Of a stretch of 49,136 nt of DNA, positions 14,630 through 23,891 are shown in pieces. This stretch comes from Desulfocucumis palustris (GTDB lineage Bacteria > Bacillota > Desulfotomaculia > Desulfotomaculales > Desulfocucumaceae): the NCBI RefSeq assembly GCF_002933875.1, contig NZ_BFAV01000126.1, positions 1 through 49,136 of the forward strand, in the 5' to 3' direction. The position numbers were made by a program, and so were the translations under genes. The notes below the pieces were generated by a model. That model was not told the origin of the DNA and searched no databases. It saw nothing but the letters and a program-made list of their open reading frames with translations. Within the stretch, counting starts at the first letter, position 1. The number at the start of each line of letters is the position of its first letter.

Positions 14630-17260
14630 TTAATTATTGGGCGGTATTATCTGATCTTTGTATAAGCTGTATTCCAGTGACCTGGCTATGATAGCGGCGC
14701 TTTCCGCCCTGGTGGCAAAGCCTGCGGGATTGAACATGTTTTTATTGTCCCCCCTGAACAAGCCCGCGGCAACAGACCTTGCCACCGGATCCACCGCCCA
14801 ATTGTCAATCTTATTCCTGTCCTTAAAGCTGTTTATAACATCCGTGCCGGCCTGGGGCAGCTCCAGCGCCCTGCTGATCATTGAGGCCATCTCCGAGCGG
14901 GTCACTGTTTTCGAAGGCATAAAGCTTCCGTCCTTGTAGCCTGAAACCACGCCCTTCTGCACCGCCGCGGACAGGTAGCCCCTGGCCCATAATGGAATAA
15001 TGTCATTATCCGAAAATACGCTGTCACCTTCCACGGGCTGCCAGCCCATGGCCTTTGCCAGCATGGTTACAAACTGGACCCTGGTGACCTTTTCCTGGGG
15101 CAGATAAACATTTCCCGGAAAACCTGACACAATACCCTTAGCTGCCAGCAATGACACATCATTGGCCGCCCAGTGGCCTTTCATATCCGAAAATGATTTG
15201 TCCGGCTGAGCGGCAAGCAGGAGCGGTTCCATGGCCGGGATAGCCGCGCCGACAGTCCGCTGTCCAGTTTCAGCGGCCGTTATAGCCTGCCAATTGCCGT
15301 CCCTCCACTGGAATAATGACGGGCTTGCGGCATCGGTGTACCAGCTTATCTCCGCCGGTTCCGAAAGTTCCGTCAAACCGCCGTCCGTGGAAAATTTAAC
15401 GCCATATATTTTTTCGTAACCCTCCGGTATTTCCCCGGGCAATTGCTCTAAAGGCTCAACCGTTACCATTGAACCGTCGGGCAGGGAACCGTCTTTTATA
15501 TCTATGCTGAAATAATTACCCAGTTTTAAAGACAGCGGCGCTCCCTTTTGAACACGCCCCACCACCTGTTCCTTCTCCGCCACCACAACCGGAACCGGAA
15601 TTGTAAGGCTCCTGAAACTGACCGACAATTCCCCGGCCGCCGGTGTGGCGGAAGCTGTAAACCTGTCCCCGGCCACGGTTCCGGTTCCATCCCCGGCCGC
15701 GATATTAAACTGCCCCGGTTTTAGATCAAATACCGTTCCGTCCTTGCACAGGGCGCTTACCTTGATTTGAACCACGGCACCGGGGGTTGTTTTTATGGAC
15801 CCGGGTTCCACCACCAGCTTGGCTATGTCATTTTCATCAAATACATCTATGGACAGCGCCTTTTCATAGTCTCCCTTTTTAGCGGCCACGGTAACCGGCC
15901 CGCCGGTTTCAAAGGTTATTTCCCCGCCGTTAACCTGGCCTTCCCCTGTTTTTAGAGTCCACACCACATCCCCCGGGGCGAGCCTGTAGGGGTTGAAATA
16001 CTGGTCGTAGGCCTTGGCGCTAAAATTAACCGGAACCCCCACCAGCACTTTTGCCGGACTTTTTAGCAGCAATCCGGCAAAGTCACCTGGAGGAGCCGTG
16101 CTGTAAATCCCTATGGCAGTCGGAATACTGCGCACGCTCCCTTTTTCCGGAACGTTAATCAGCACCGGGCTCTCCTCCCCGAAACGCCTGGCCACCATGG
16201 TGGTGGACCCGCCGCCGTCAAGGTTGACGGCCCGGTTTACCCCCAGGGATAAAAGGAAGTATGCCATTTCCCACTGGGTCATGCCCTGACTTTTACTGCT
16301 TCTTTCGGCGCAGGCCAGGTAAAGGGTTTTTCCGTCGGTGCTATAGCCCGCCGCGGTCCTGGCCACCCGCCCCTTGATTTCCTGGGTGAAGCTGTTGGGA
16401 ATGCTGCCGTCCTTTATGAGCACCGCCTGTCCGCCCACCGCGGAATATATATCGTCAACGGGCCCCACCGAGTATTCCACCCCCACCTGATCGCCCGGGT
16501 GGAAATTATTTTGTAAAAAGGACGCCGCCGGCCCCTGCCCCCGGAGCACATAGCCGTCCCCGGGTATGGTGGTGGCCACCAGGCCTTTTCTTATTTCCTT
16601 TACCACATTTCCGGACACCACCATTTCCACCACATCCGCAAGGCCGCTGCCCCCCCGACTGCCGTGACCCCACGCGGGAGTGTACATTTGCAGGGTGTTG
16701 GTGTCGGAGGAAGCGCCGCCGGAAATGAGGTAAGGCGGTTTGTTTATACCCGCCAGGGGGAAAGAGTTTCCTCCGGGCGCGGTAACCTTGCCGGAAAAGC
16801 TGAAAACATCAATCACCGGCTTTTTACCGTTGGTTATGGCAAAACCGTACATGTCCGACCTCATGGCCGGGGAGGTTATTATTTTATTATCGCTGTATGT
16901 AAGACCTATGGGTCTCCCGTCACCGCCAATCTGGAAGAAATCCCCGTTAACCGCGGCCACCGACCTTGACCTTACAGCCATGTCGGTTACCCCCTGATTT
17001 TTTTCAAGGGTCCCATTACTGCCAACAATGGTATCTAACTTCACGTAGGGATTGGACAAATCTATTTTTAAAACGTAAACAGTAACCGAACCTCCCCCAG
17101 AACTGGATCTGTGAGTCTGCATTTCCACCCCCGAGGTCACCGTAAAGGAATCCACCATTTGTGAGGTGGGCAGGGCAAAGGCAGGGGCGGCCCATAAACA
17201 TAAAAAAACAACCGTCCATAAAACGCTTTTTCCAACACTGTTAAAAATTATTTTAAGCAA
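14630..17260 (-). CDS. Secreted phosphodiester glycosidase-domain protein with three SLH repeats
   Basis: An 876-residue exported protein. A signal peptide (about residues 1-29, ending APAFA) precedes a NAGPA/phosphodiester-glycosidase domain (about 50-390), with AAVNGDFFQ, GRVARTAAGYS and AVNLDGGGSTTMV as family motifs. Ig-like beta-rich segments follow (about 395-580). The C-terminus has three S-layer homology repeats (about 695-870), each starting FSDMKGHW-, FSDNDIIPLW- or FKDRNKIDNW-like and ending in TRxEx3xxxxRAL. It is therefore anchored to the cell wall. The starting TTG follows GGGGGAG. Substrate is unknown; NAGPA domains cleave glycan phosphodiesters. Confidence 0.88.
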   Translation of the reverse strand: MLKIIFNSVGKSVLWTVVFLCLWAAPAFALPTSQMVDSFTVTSGVEMQTHRSSSGGGSVTVYVLKIDLSNPYVKLDTIVGSNGTLEKNQGVTDMAVRSRSVAAVNGDFFQIGGDGRPIGLTYSDNKIITSPAMRSDMYGFAITNGKKPVIDVFSFSGKVTAPGGNSFPLAGINKPPYLISGGASSDTNTLQMYTPAWGHGSRGGSGLADVVEMVVSGNVVKEIRKGLVATTIPGDGYVLRGQGPAASFLQNNFHPGDQVGVEYSVGPVDDIYSAVGGQAVLIKDGSIPNSFTQEIKGRVARTAAGYSTDGKTLYLACAERSSKSQGMTQWEMAYFLLSLGVNRAVNLDGGGSTTMVARRFGEESPVLINVPEKGSVRSIPTAIGIYSTAPPGDFAGLLLKSPAKVLVGVPVNFSAKAYDQYFNPYRLAPGDVVWTLKTGEGQVNGGEITFETGGPVTVAAKKGDYEKALSIDVFDENDIAKLVVEPGSIKTTPGAVVQIKVSALCKDGTVFDLKPGQFNIAAGDGTGTVAGDRFTASATPAAGELSVSFRSLTIPVPVVVAEKEQVVGRVQKGAPLSLKLGNYFSIDIKDGSLPDGSMVTVEPLEQLPGEIPEGYEKIYGVKFSTDGGLTELSEPAEISWYTDAASPSLFQWRDGNWQAITAAETGQRTVGAAIPAMEPLLLAAQPDKSFSDMKGHWAANDVSLLAAKGIVSGFPGNVYLPQEKVTRVQFVTMLAKAMGWQPVEGDSVFSDNDIIPLWARGYLSAAVQKGVVSGYKDGSFMPSKTVTRSEMASMISRALELPQAGTDVINSFKDRNKIDNWAVDPVARSVAAGLFRGDNKNMFNPAGFATRAESAAIIARSLEYSLYKDQIIPPNN

Positions 17261-17522
17261 TTCTTCTCCCCCATTCTGTCATAAGCCGCCGTATTCCTAC
17301 GGCGGCCCTAAAATGTCTATTTATTTTTTTCCTGCCGGTCAAAATAAATGTTTTTTGAATGTGCTGAAATCGGCACTCCCACAACTATGGGCCCTTCTAT
17401 CATTCCCAGCATTTTTGCCGCCACACCGGCCCTGTACATTATCCTGTTGCCGGCATTCTTAAATTATTTTTTAAGGGTAATTGTGCTTTTATATCCACTT
17501 AATACTAATGTCGTTTTTCATG

Positions 17523-19016
17523 TTAAAAAAGTTCCATCTGGCCGTCCTTATTTTGCTTGGCTTTAAAGGAGCCCATTTCCCTGGTGATGGTTATCCTGCT
17601 TTTACCCACCTGCACCACTGAACCGGGCAAAGCCTTTTCAACTTTAATATAACTGCGTTCGCCAACTCTCACCACGGGCGGTATGCCCAGTTCGCTCCCC
17701 AATTCCTGTATTTCGGCGTTGCCCTCGCATAGTATTTCCCCGCCTTTGAAAGACCCTTTTATGGTCACGTTTCCACCGGCGTTTATGGTGGTGTTAAGGC
17801 AGCCCTGCCCGGTTACATTGACATTCCCGGCCGACTGAATGGCCGAAGTCATGGCCGCCCGGACAAAAATACTGCTGCTCATTTGTTCTCTGCCCTCGGA
17901 TAAAAATTCCAGGGCGCCATAAACGGCTCTGATAGCCTTGCTGAAATTTTCAACGGTGGCACAGCTTAAACCGCTTAAACATTTCAAAGATTCCACTGCT
18001 TCGGATATTTCCTCCGGAATATCCTCGCTTTGATTATCCACCAGGTTATTGATATTTTTTAATAGCGGGCGCAAATTTTTAAACCTGCTGTCCATTAAAC
18101 CCAGCAGCAGCCTGCCAAAATCCAGCTTTCCCACATCGACATTCTGCATTTTTTTAAGCTGCTCAATGGCCTTGGCCAGGTTAACAAGCTCCGCGTATAT
18201 ATCCGACAGAACAAAACTTATCTTTTTGGCTCCGGGAAATATTATACCGGCCCTTAATTTACTTCCTATCACATTGCCCCGGATAACCATTTTGCCCCCG
18301 CAAATTACCGTGGCCCTGGTTACAAACCCCATAACCTCAATATTTCCTGCGGCTTGCACCTCCATGGCCTCCTGGATATTGCCGGTTATTTTGATATCGC
18401 CCTTGAACCTGAGGTTGCCGGTCTTAATATCCACATCACCGCTCTGGACATGTACGGAATCGCAGCCCACCGTGCGGCCGGTTCCCGCGACTTTTACCCA
18501 GGGTCTACCGCTAATTGTGGAATAAACCTCCACTCCGTTTTCAGACAACTCCGCGCCCTTACCCGCCGTAAGCTGGGCGCTTCTCGGCTTGGGCGGCGGC
18601 AATATTTCCCCTGTGACTCCCAGCCCGTCCGAACCCAGGGTGCCGGGCAGCTTCCTGGCAAGCAGCGTTCCCTCGTCCATGGAAACTATTTTGCTGGTTT
18701 CCCTGAAATCCACGGTATCCATTTCATCTACATTATCATGGGTCATTTCGGAAGCGAAGAAAAGTTCAACCGTTTCATCAACCCCCGGTGTAGGGGGCAC
18801 ACCCCTGGCGACAACCACCTGTTCCTTGGAGGGTACAGCAATAAAATTATCGATTTCATCACTTAAAACACCAAAAACTACCCCCGCTTTTTTCAGCTCA
18901 TTAATAAGCGTTTCCTTCTCATATTTCGCTTCCTCATCGGAGGCGGAAATCCATGCGGTGAGCTTGTCCCTGGATATTACAACCTTAATGCTGTTTATCC
19001 CCTCGCCAGAAGCCAT
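17523..19016 (-). CDS. FapA family (DUF342) polymer-forming protein
   Basis: A 497-residue cytosolic protein with an N-terminal region followed by a right-handed beta-helix made of repeating short strands with spaced Gly (GDVDIKTGNLRFKGDIKITG, AAGNIEVMGFV, GGKMVIRGNVIGS), a coiled-coil insertion (about 290-385), then more helix turns (NAGGNVTIKGSFKGGEI). This is the FapA/DUF342 architecture; its role is not settled, with membrane or flagellar/division functions proposed. The beta-helix resembles that of MinC at the other end of the window. The ATG at 19016 follows AAAGGTG by 9 bases; a GTG at 19028 is less likely. Confidence 0.8.
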   Translation of the reverse strand: MASGEGINSIKVVISRDKLTAWISASDEEAKYEKETLINELKKAGVVFGVLSDEIDNFIAVPSKEQVVVARGVPPTPGVDETVELFFASEMTHDNVDEMDTVDFRETSKIVSMDEGTLLARKLPGTLGSDGLGVTGEILPPPKPRSAQLTAGKGAELSENGVEVYSTISGRPWVKVAGTGRTVGCDSVHVQSGDVDIKTGNLRFKGDIKITGNIQEAMEVQAAGNIEVMGFVTRATVICGGKMVIRGNVIGSKLRAGIIFPGAKKISFVLSDIYAELVNLAKAIEQLKKMQNVDVGKLDFGRLLLGLMDSRFKNLRPLLKNINNLVDNQSEDIPEEISEAVESLKCLSGLSCATVENFSKAIRAVYGALEFLSEGREQMSSSIFVRAAMTSAIQSAGNVNVTGQGCLNTTINAGGNVTIKGSFKGGEILCEGNAEIQELGSELGIPPVVRVGERSYIKVEKALPGSVVQVGKSRITITREMGSFKAKQNKDGQMELF

Positions 19017-19385
19017 ATATTTCAGCACCTTTCCTGCCTGTATAGCAAAAATTTATAAGAAACGGCTAAATTATGCATAACGCATAATATTTCTCTGCGT
19101 ATATACTTCTTTCCTTCAATTTTTACAGCCGTAATTTCTCTAACACAAAAAAACCTCCCCTAACACATGAAAGGAAGGACTGCCTTTCGACATTTTCCAC
19201 ATTTTATTAGAAAAACCTTACTATGTAAATAGGTCTTTTTTCACAGGCCCGCTATAACTTTCGCCTCTCGCCTGTTCCGTTATTAATCCGGCCGATTAAA
19301 TTAATAATTACACTTTCGGCAGGAATTATCGCACATCTAACGAATAAATAGTAGCAATATAGACATACGGGAGGAGGTAAGACGC
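19017..19385. other. Intergenic region between divergent FapA and zinc-ribbon genes
   Basis: No riboswitch or tRNA is recognised. A weak hairpin GAAAGG/CCTTTC lies at 19169-19188. On the minus strand GGGGAGG stands 7 bases before a GTG that opens a 7-codon frame (VLEKLRL), a possible leader peptide for fapA but quite possibly chance. Promoters for both flanking genes must lie here. Confidence 0.3.
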
Positions 19386-19709
19386 TTGTACTCGTATCAT
19401 TCCGGAGAAATAAAAAACCCTGGCCTTGAATTAATGCTGGTTCTGGTAAGGCTCATAGGATTTGCGGCACTTATTTTTATCACCGCCGGCGCGGGAATTG
19501 CGGCAGGCCTGCCGCACGTGGTCAGCGGAACGGTGGCGGGGCTTTTCGCCGTGGGACTCCTGGTCAGCGGCTCTTTTCTGGAGGTAATATCCTATAAATG
19601 CCCCAATTGCGGCACTGTGACAAAATCCATAAAAAATTACGGATCCTACCAGTGCCCCGTGTGTGGAACAAAAAGCTTTATAACCAGGGATGAGTTAACT
19701 AAATTGTAA
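19386..19709 (+). CDS. Small membrane protein with C-terminal zinc ribbon
   Basis: A 107-residue protein with two hydrophobic spans (LMLVLVRLIGFAALIFITAG and AGLFAVGLLVSGSFLEVI) and a C-terminal four-Cys ribbon, CPNCG...CPVCG, about 20 residues apart. Both ends would face the cytoplasm. The TTG start has GGGAGGAGG 8 bases upstream. Function unknown. A strong terminator follows, so it is a single-gene transcript. Confidence 0.75.
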   Translation: MYSYHSGEIKNPGLELMLVLVRLIGFAALIFITAGAGIAAGLPHVVSGTVAGLFAVGLLVSGSFLEVISYKCPNCGTVTKSIKNYGSYQCPVCGTKSFITRDELTKL

Positions 19710-19724
19710 AACAGTTTTTTGGAA

Positions 19725-19755
19725 AAGACCGCCTCAAAGCAGGCGGTCTTTTTTT
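19725..19755 (+). terminator. Intrinsic terminator after zinc-ribbon protein gene
   Basis: Stem AAGACCGCCT (19725-19734) with AGGCGGTCTT (19741-19750), loop CAAAGC, followed by TTTTT. Confidence 0.92.
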
Positions 19756-19840
19756 GGTATAAATTTAGGCCCGGGAAAAAGAATAGATCATATACTTTTA
19801 CAACATTCTCCTAATTGCAGTTTTAACGGAGGTAACGACT

Positions 19841-21670
19841 ATGACCACAACAGCTCTTAATCCCGGAACCTCTCCGGCCCCTGAATTTCTTGCGGGCCGG
19901 AAAGAAACAGTCAGGCTGTATATCAATGACCGGGAAGTAACGGCTGAAAAAGACTCCAATATACTTGAGGCGGCCAGGGCGGCAGGCATTAAAATACCCA
20001 GCCTCTGCTACATAAAGGATATAAATCAGGCTGGCACCTGCAGGGTATGCCTGGTGGAAGTGGAGGCCGGTGGAAGAAGAAGCCTCCAGGCTTCCTGCGT
20101 TTACCCGGTCAGCGAGGGACTCAAGGTATACACCGATTCCCCCAGGGCCAGGCGGGCCCGGAAGCGGGTGGTGGAGTTGATGCTGTCGGACCACGACATG
20201 CAATGCCTGACCTGTGCCCGCAACCTTAACTGCGAACTGCAGAAGCTGGCCGACGAAATGGGCATACGAAAAATAAGGGTCTCCGGAGAGCGAAAGAGAT
20301 ATCCCTTGCAGAACAAAAACCCGTTTATAGTGCGGGACTATAATAAATGCGTGAAATGCCGCCGCTGCGAGGCCGTATGCCGGGAAGTGCAGGGTGTGAA
20401 CGTTTATTCCGCCAAAAACAGGGGTTTTGAAACTGTAATAGCACCGGCCTTTATGAAGGATCTGGGAAAGGTGGACTGTATCAGCTGCGGGCAGTGTGTT
20501 ATGAACTGCCCCACCGGTTCGCTTTCTGAACGGGAATATATTGATGATGTCTGGAGGGCCATAGAAGATCCCGGAAAATATGTGGTGGTACAAACCGCTC
20601 CAGCCATACAGGTAACCCTTGGGGAAGCCTTCGGTCTTCCTCCCGGCTCCAGGGTAACCGGCAAGATAGCCGCCGCCCTGCGCAGGCTTGGCTTCGACCA
20701 GGTTTTTTCCACGGAATTCGCAGCGGATCTTACCATCGTGGAGGAAGCCCACGAACTGCTGGAAAGAATGGAAAAGGGCGGCAAACTGCCCCTTATTTCC
20801 TCCTGCAGCCCCGGCTGGGTAAAATACTGCGAACACTTTTACCCGGAATTCATTGAAAACCTCAGCACCTGCAAATCTCCCATGGAAATGTTCGGAGCCC
20901 TGATTAAAAACTATCTTTCCGAAAAAATAAAAATAAATCCCCAGGAAATGGTGGTGGTGGCTGTCATGCCCTGCACCGCCAAAAAATTTGAGGCTGCCCG
21001 GCCGGAAATGATCACACCCGGAGGCCGGGATGTGGATTACGTTCTGACCACAAGGGAGTTAGCCAGGATGATACGCTCCGCCGGGATAAGATTTGATGAA
21101 CTGCCTGATGAGGATTTTGACCGGCCGCTGGGCTTTGCCACCGGGGCCGGCGCCATTTTCGCGGCAACCGGGGGTGTTACCGAGGCGGTTATCCGGACGG
21201 CCCTTGCCCTTACAGGCTCCGATGAGCCGGGCGGCAGACTGGAATTTAAAGAGGTGCGGGGATTAAGGGGCATTAAAGAAGCCACTGTGGACATTAAAGG
21301 CAAGCAGCTAAAACTGGCGGTGGCCCACGGGACCAGGAACGCCAGGAGGCTATTGGAAAAGATAAAGGGTGGAGACCAATACCACTTTATTGAAATAATG
21401 GCCTGCCCGGGCGGTTGCGTGGGCGGTGGAGGACAGCCCATTCCGGAAAAGAAAAAGCCGGAGAATGCCAACCGGGAACAGGCGAAAATAAGGGCTAAAT
21501 CCCTGTATCAAATCGACCTTAACAAAAAACTGAGGAAGTCTCACGAAAATCCGGCAGTTATCCAGCTTTATAAGGAGTATCTGGGACACCCGCTGAGCCC
21601 CAAAGCCAAGGAACTGCTGCACACCGGTTATACTCCCCGGGGCAGGGCCCGGGGAAAATGGCTCCATTAA
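19841..21670 (+). CDS. [FeFe] hydrogenase, HndD/HydA type with N-terminal Fe-S domains
   Basis: A 609-residue soluble hydrogenase. Domains in order: [2Fe-2S] ferredoxin (C56, C67, C70, C86), His/Cys3 [4Fe-4S] site (H118, C122, C125, C131), two ferredoxin-type [4Fe-4S] sites (C170-C180, C213-C223), the H-cluster domain and a C-terminal small-subunit-like segment. H-cluster motifs are L1 SSCSPGW (about 320-326), L2 MPCTAKKFE (C378) and L3 MACPGGCVGGGGQP (C522, C526). L1 differs from the common TSCCPxW in having Ser after the Cys. NuoE/NuoF-like partners that make electron-bifurcating complexes are absent here, so it either acts alone with ferredoxin or joins subunits encoded elsewhere. GGAGG precedes the ATG. 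Confidence 0.93.
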   Translation: MTTTALNPGTSPAPEFLAGRKETVRLYINDREVTAEKDSNILEAARAAGIKIPSLCYIKDINQAGTCRVCLVEVEAGGRRSLQASCVYPVSEGLKVYTDSPRARRARKRVVELMLSDHDMQCLTCARNLNCELQKLADEMGIRKIRVSGERKRYPLQNKNPFIVRDYNKCVKCRRCEAVCREVQGVNVYSAKNRGFETVIAPAFMKDLGKVDCISCGQCVMNCPTGSLSEREYIDDVWRAIEDPGKYVVVQTAPAIQVTLGEAFGLPPGSRVTGKIAAALRRLGFDQVFSTEFAADLTIVEEAHELLERMEKGGKLPLISSCSPGWVKYCEHFYPEFIENLSTCKSPMEMFGALIKNYLSEKIKINPQEMVVVAVMPCTAKKFEAARPEMITPGGRDVDYVLTTRELARMIRSAGIRFDELPDEDFDRPLGFATGAGAIFAATGGVTEAVIRTALALTGSDEPGGRLEFKEVRGLRGIKEATVDIKGKQLKLAVAHGTRNARRLLEKIKGGDQYHFIEIMACPGGCVGGGGQPIPEKKKPENANREQAKIRAKSLYQIDLNKKLRKSHENPAVIQLYKEYLGHPLSPKAKELLHTGYTPRGRARGKWLH

Positions 21671-21682
21671 ATTTTGCCGGGG

Positions 21683-21708
21683 AACAGGCTTATTCAAGCC
21701 TGTTTTTT
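21683..21708 (+). terminator. Terminator of the hydrogenase gene
   Basis: Stem AACAGGCTT (21683-21691) with AAGCCTGTT (21696-21704), loop ATTC, then TTTT. Confidence 0.92.
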
Positions 21709-21735
21709 GCGAGTAATATTTAATTATATAATAAT

Positions 21736-21758
21736 ATGGGTTCTATAATATAACCCAT
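21736..21758 (+). promoter_or_regulatory. Operator-like palindrome over a -10 box, upstream of GH15 gene
   Basis: Arms ATGGGTT (21736-21742) and AACCCAT (21752-21758) flank CTATAATAT, which contains a consensus TATAAT (21744-21749). A repressor bound here would cover the -10. No clear -35 is seen. The glucoamylase-like gene starts 57 bases downstream. Confidence 0.5.
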
Positions 21759-21814
21759 TCAAACCGGATAGGAGTATAATATTCTCCAACAACATTTATT
21801 GAAAGGAATGTCTC

Positions 21815-23785
21815 ATGGATAACCGTTACCCCGTCATGCCCGGAGGAATCGCAGGCAACAGCAATATGCTGGCCGTCATAAAATCAAATGGTGAACTGAA
21901 CAGGCTCTTTTGGCCCAATATTGATTGGGGACAGCATATGGGTGTTTTAAAGGTCGGCCTTCAGGAACCGCCTCAGCCCACCCTGTGGCTGGATAGCGCA
22001 GGCTGGGAATACAGTCAGCAGTATGTTGACGGCACCAACATACTGGTAACAGCTATGAGCAATCATGAAAACGGCATTAAAATTGAGCTGACTGATCTGG
22101 TATTGCCACACCGGGATATTTTGCTCAGATCGTATAAAATTAAAAATTTGTTTAATCACCGGAGAGATTTTAAATTTATAGTGTATTGCTCCTTCACAAT
22201 TAACGAGTCGGAAATACAGGACGGAATGTACGTGGAGCCGGATAAGGGATTTCTAATTCAGTTCAGGAGAAACGTATACCTGGGACTGACCCTTGAGGGG
22301 AAAAAACCCTTTGGATTTCACTGCGGAAGAAAAAACGCCCCGTCAGACCCCTTTGAGACGGCCTCCAGGGGAGAATTCTGGGGAGGCATGGATAATATTA
22401 AAAGCAGTTCCGGCGCCCTGGGCTGGAATATAGACACCTTAAATCCGGAATCCGAAGAAAGGGTGACCCTCTATCTGGCAGCGGCTCACGACGACTATTC
22501 ACTGAACTCCACCTTGTCCGGAATTGCCGCCGGGGATTACTCCAGCCACTATGATGAAACAAAAAGCTATTGGAACGGCTGGCTGGCCTCCTCCCCCCGG
22601 GTCGCCGGCCCGGAAACGCAGCCCTTTGCTCTTTATAACAGGTCGCTGCTGGCCATAAAACTCATGTCGGACAAAGAAAACGGAGGTTCCCTGGCCGCGC
22701 CGGAATTCGATTCCAATTATACGGCTTCCGGCGGTTACGGCTACTGCTGGCCCAGGGACGGCATGTTCGTGGCCGCCGCCCTTGACGAGGCGGGTTTTCA
22801 CCATGAGGCGGGCCAATTCTACCGTTTTGCCTCCCGGGTGCAAAACCCCGACGGCAGCTGGAACCAGAGATATTTTCTCAATGGCGACTGGGCGCCCACC
22901 TGGGGCCGGCAAATAGATCAGGCGGGAGCCGTGCTCTGGGGATACCACCACCATTACCTGCTTACCGGCGACAGGGGCTTTTTGGATCAAATCTGGACTT
23001 CCCTGGTGGCCGGGGCTGATTATCTGGCGGCAAACCTGTCGCCAGATAACGGCCTCCCCATACCCGGCATGGATTTGTGGGAGGATGAGTTCAGCCAGAA
23101 CGCATACGCCGCCGCGGCTGTTTGGGGAGGCCTGAACAAGGCCGCCGCCCTGGCCGGGGTAAAAAATGAAGCGGAACTGGCCGGCAAATGGGATGCCGCG
23201 GCAAAAAAAGTTAAACAGGGTATTTTAAAGCACCAGTGGTCTGAGGAACTGGGCACTTTCACCAGGGCGATCAACAGAAAGGTCTGCCTGGAGGAATATC
23301 AGTACGCCAGGGAGCAAGGACTGCAGGCCAGCGAAATAAAAATGCCGGGGATACCCAATATTTGCTATATGGTCCCCAGGGACAACAGGATTGACAGCGC
23401 CCTGCTGGGCCTGTGCTATCCCTTCGGCGTTCTTCCGCCCGGCGACCCGCGCATGTCGGCCACAGTGGAAAAAATAACGGAGCACCTGGGAAATCATCAG
23501 GCAGGAGGACTCCACCGCTACCAGTGGGATGGGTACGCAGGCGGCAACCCCTGGGTTTTATGCACCCTCTGGCTTTCAATATATATGTCCCTCAAGGGGG
23601 AAAGAAAAAAAGCCGAAGAATTAATCAGGTGGGCGGAAAGAAACTCCTCACAAACAGGGCTTTTGCCGGAGCAGGCGGATAAAAACACCGGCGGGCCGGC
23701 CTGGGTGCTACCGCTGAACTGGTCTCACGCCATGTACGTTCTGGCCTGCCTGGCTTACAAAGGCAAACTCAAAGGGATAAACTAA
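21815..23785 (+). CDS. Glycoside hydrolase family 15 (glucoamylase-like) enzyme
   Basis: A 656-residue protein with no signal peptide, so probably cytosolic. An N-terminal beta-sandwich (to about 260) precedes an (alpha/alpha)6 barrel. Catalytic signatures are CWPRDGMF (about 311-318), DGSWNQRYF, MDLWEDEFS (general acid E423) and the closing LLPEQADK with the general base Glu (near 630). It should release glucose from alpha-glucans, trehalose or maltodextrins. With glycogen synthase encoded at the far end of the window, use of stored glycogen is a plausible role, though the genes are not adjacent. Confidence 0.9.
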   Translation: MDNRYPVMPGGIAGNSNMLAVIKSNGELNRLFWPNIDWGQHMGVLKVGLQEPPQPTLWLDSAGWEYSQQYVDGTNILVTAMSNHENGIKIELTDLVLPHRDILLRSYKIKNLFNHRRDFKFIVYCSFTINESEIQDGMYVEPDKGFLIQFRRNVYLGLTLEGKKPFGFHCGRKNAPSDPFETASRGEFWGGMDNIKSSSGALGWNIDTLNPESEERVTLYLAAAHDDYSLNSTLSGIAAGDYSSHYDETKSYWNGWLASSPRVAGPETQPFALYNRSLLAIKLMSDKENGGSLAAPEFDSNYTASGGYGYCWPRDGMFVAAALDEAGFHHEAGQFYRFASRVQNPDGSWNQRYFLNGDWAPTWGRQIDQAGAVLWGYHHHYLLTGDRGFLDQIWTSLVAGADYLAANLSPDNGLPIPGMDLWEDEFSQNAYAAAAVWGGLNKAAALAGVKNEAELAGKWDAAAKKVKQGILKHQWSEELGTFTRAINRKVCLEEYQYAREQGLQASEIKMPGIPNICYMVPRDNRIDSALLGLCYPFGVLPPGDPRMSATVEKITEHLGNHQAGGLHRYQWDGYAGGNPWVLCTLWLSIYMSLKGERKKAEELIRWAERNSSQTGLLPEQADKNTGGPAWVLPLNWSHAMYVLACLAYKGKLKGIN

Positions 23786-23891
23786 ACCTTCCAAATACCG
23801 CCCCAATTTTGACCGGCAAAGGAGACGGCTCCCGGACAAAGGTGGAAGGAAATATATGTTTTGGAATTAGTTTTTTTGTGGGGGAGATTAT

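Noticed and set aside
17285..17306. GCCGCCGTA/TACGGCGGC hairpin upstream of the SLH gene as a terminator or riboswitch
   Set aside because: A clear 9-bp stem, but no T-run follows on the minus strand and no riboswitch consensus is visible.
17317..17439. Minus-strand frame of 40 codons between fapA and the SLH gene
   Set aside because: It begins MYRAGVAAKMLGMIE and looks protein-like, but has only a weak start signal and no recognisable family; left out as unproven.
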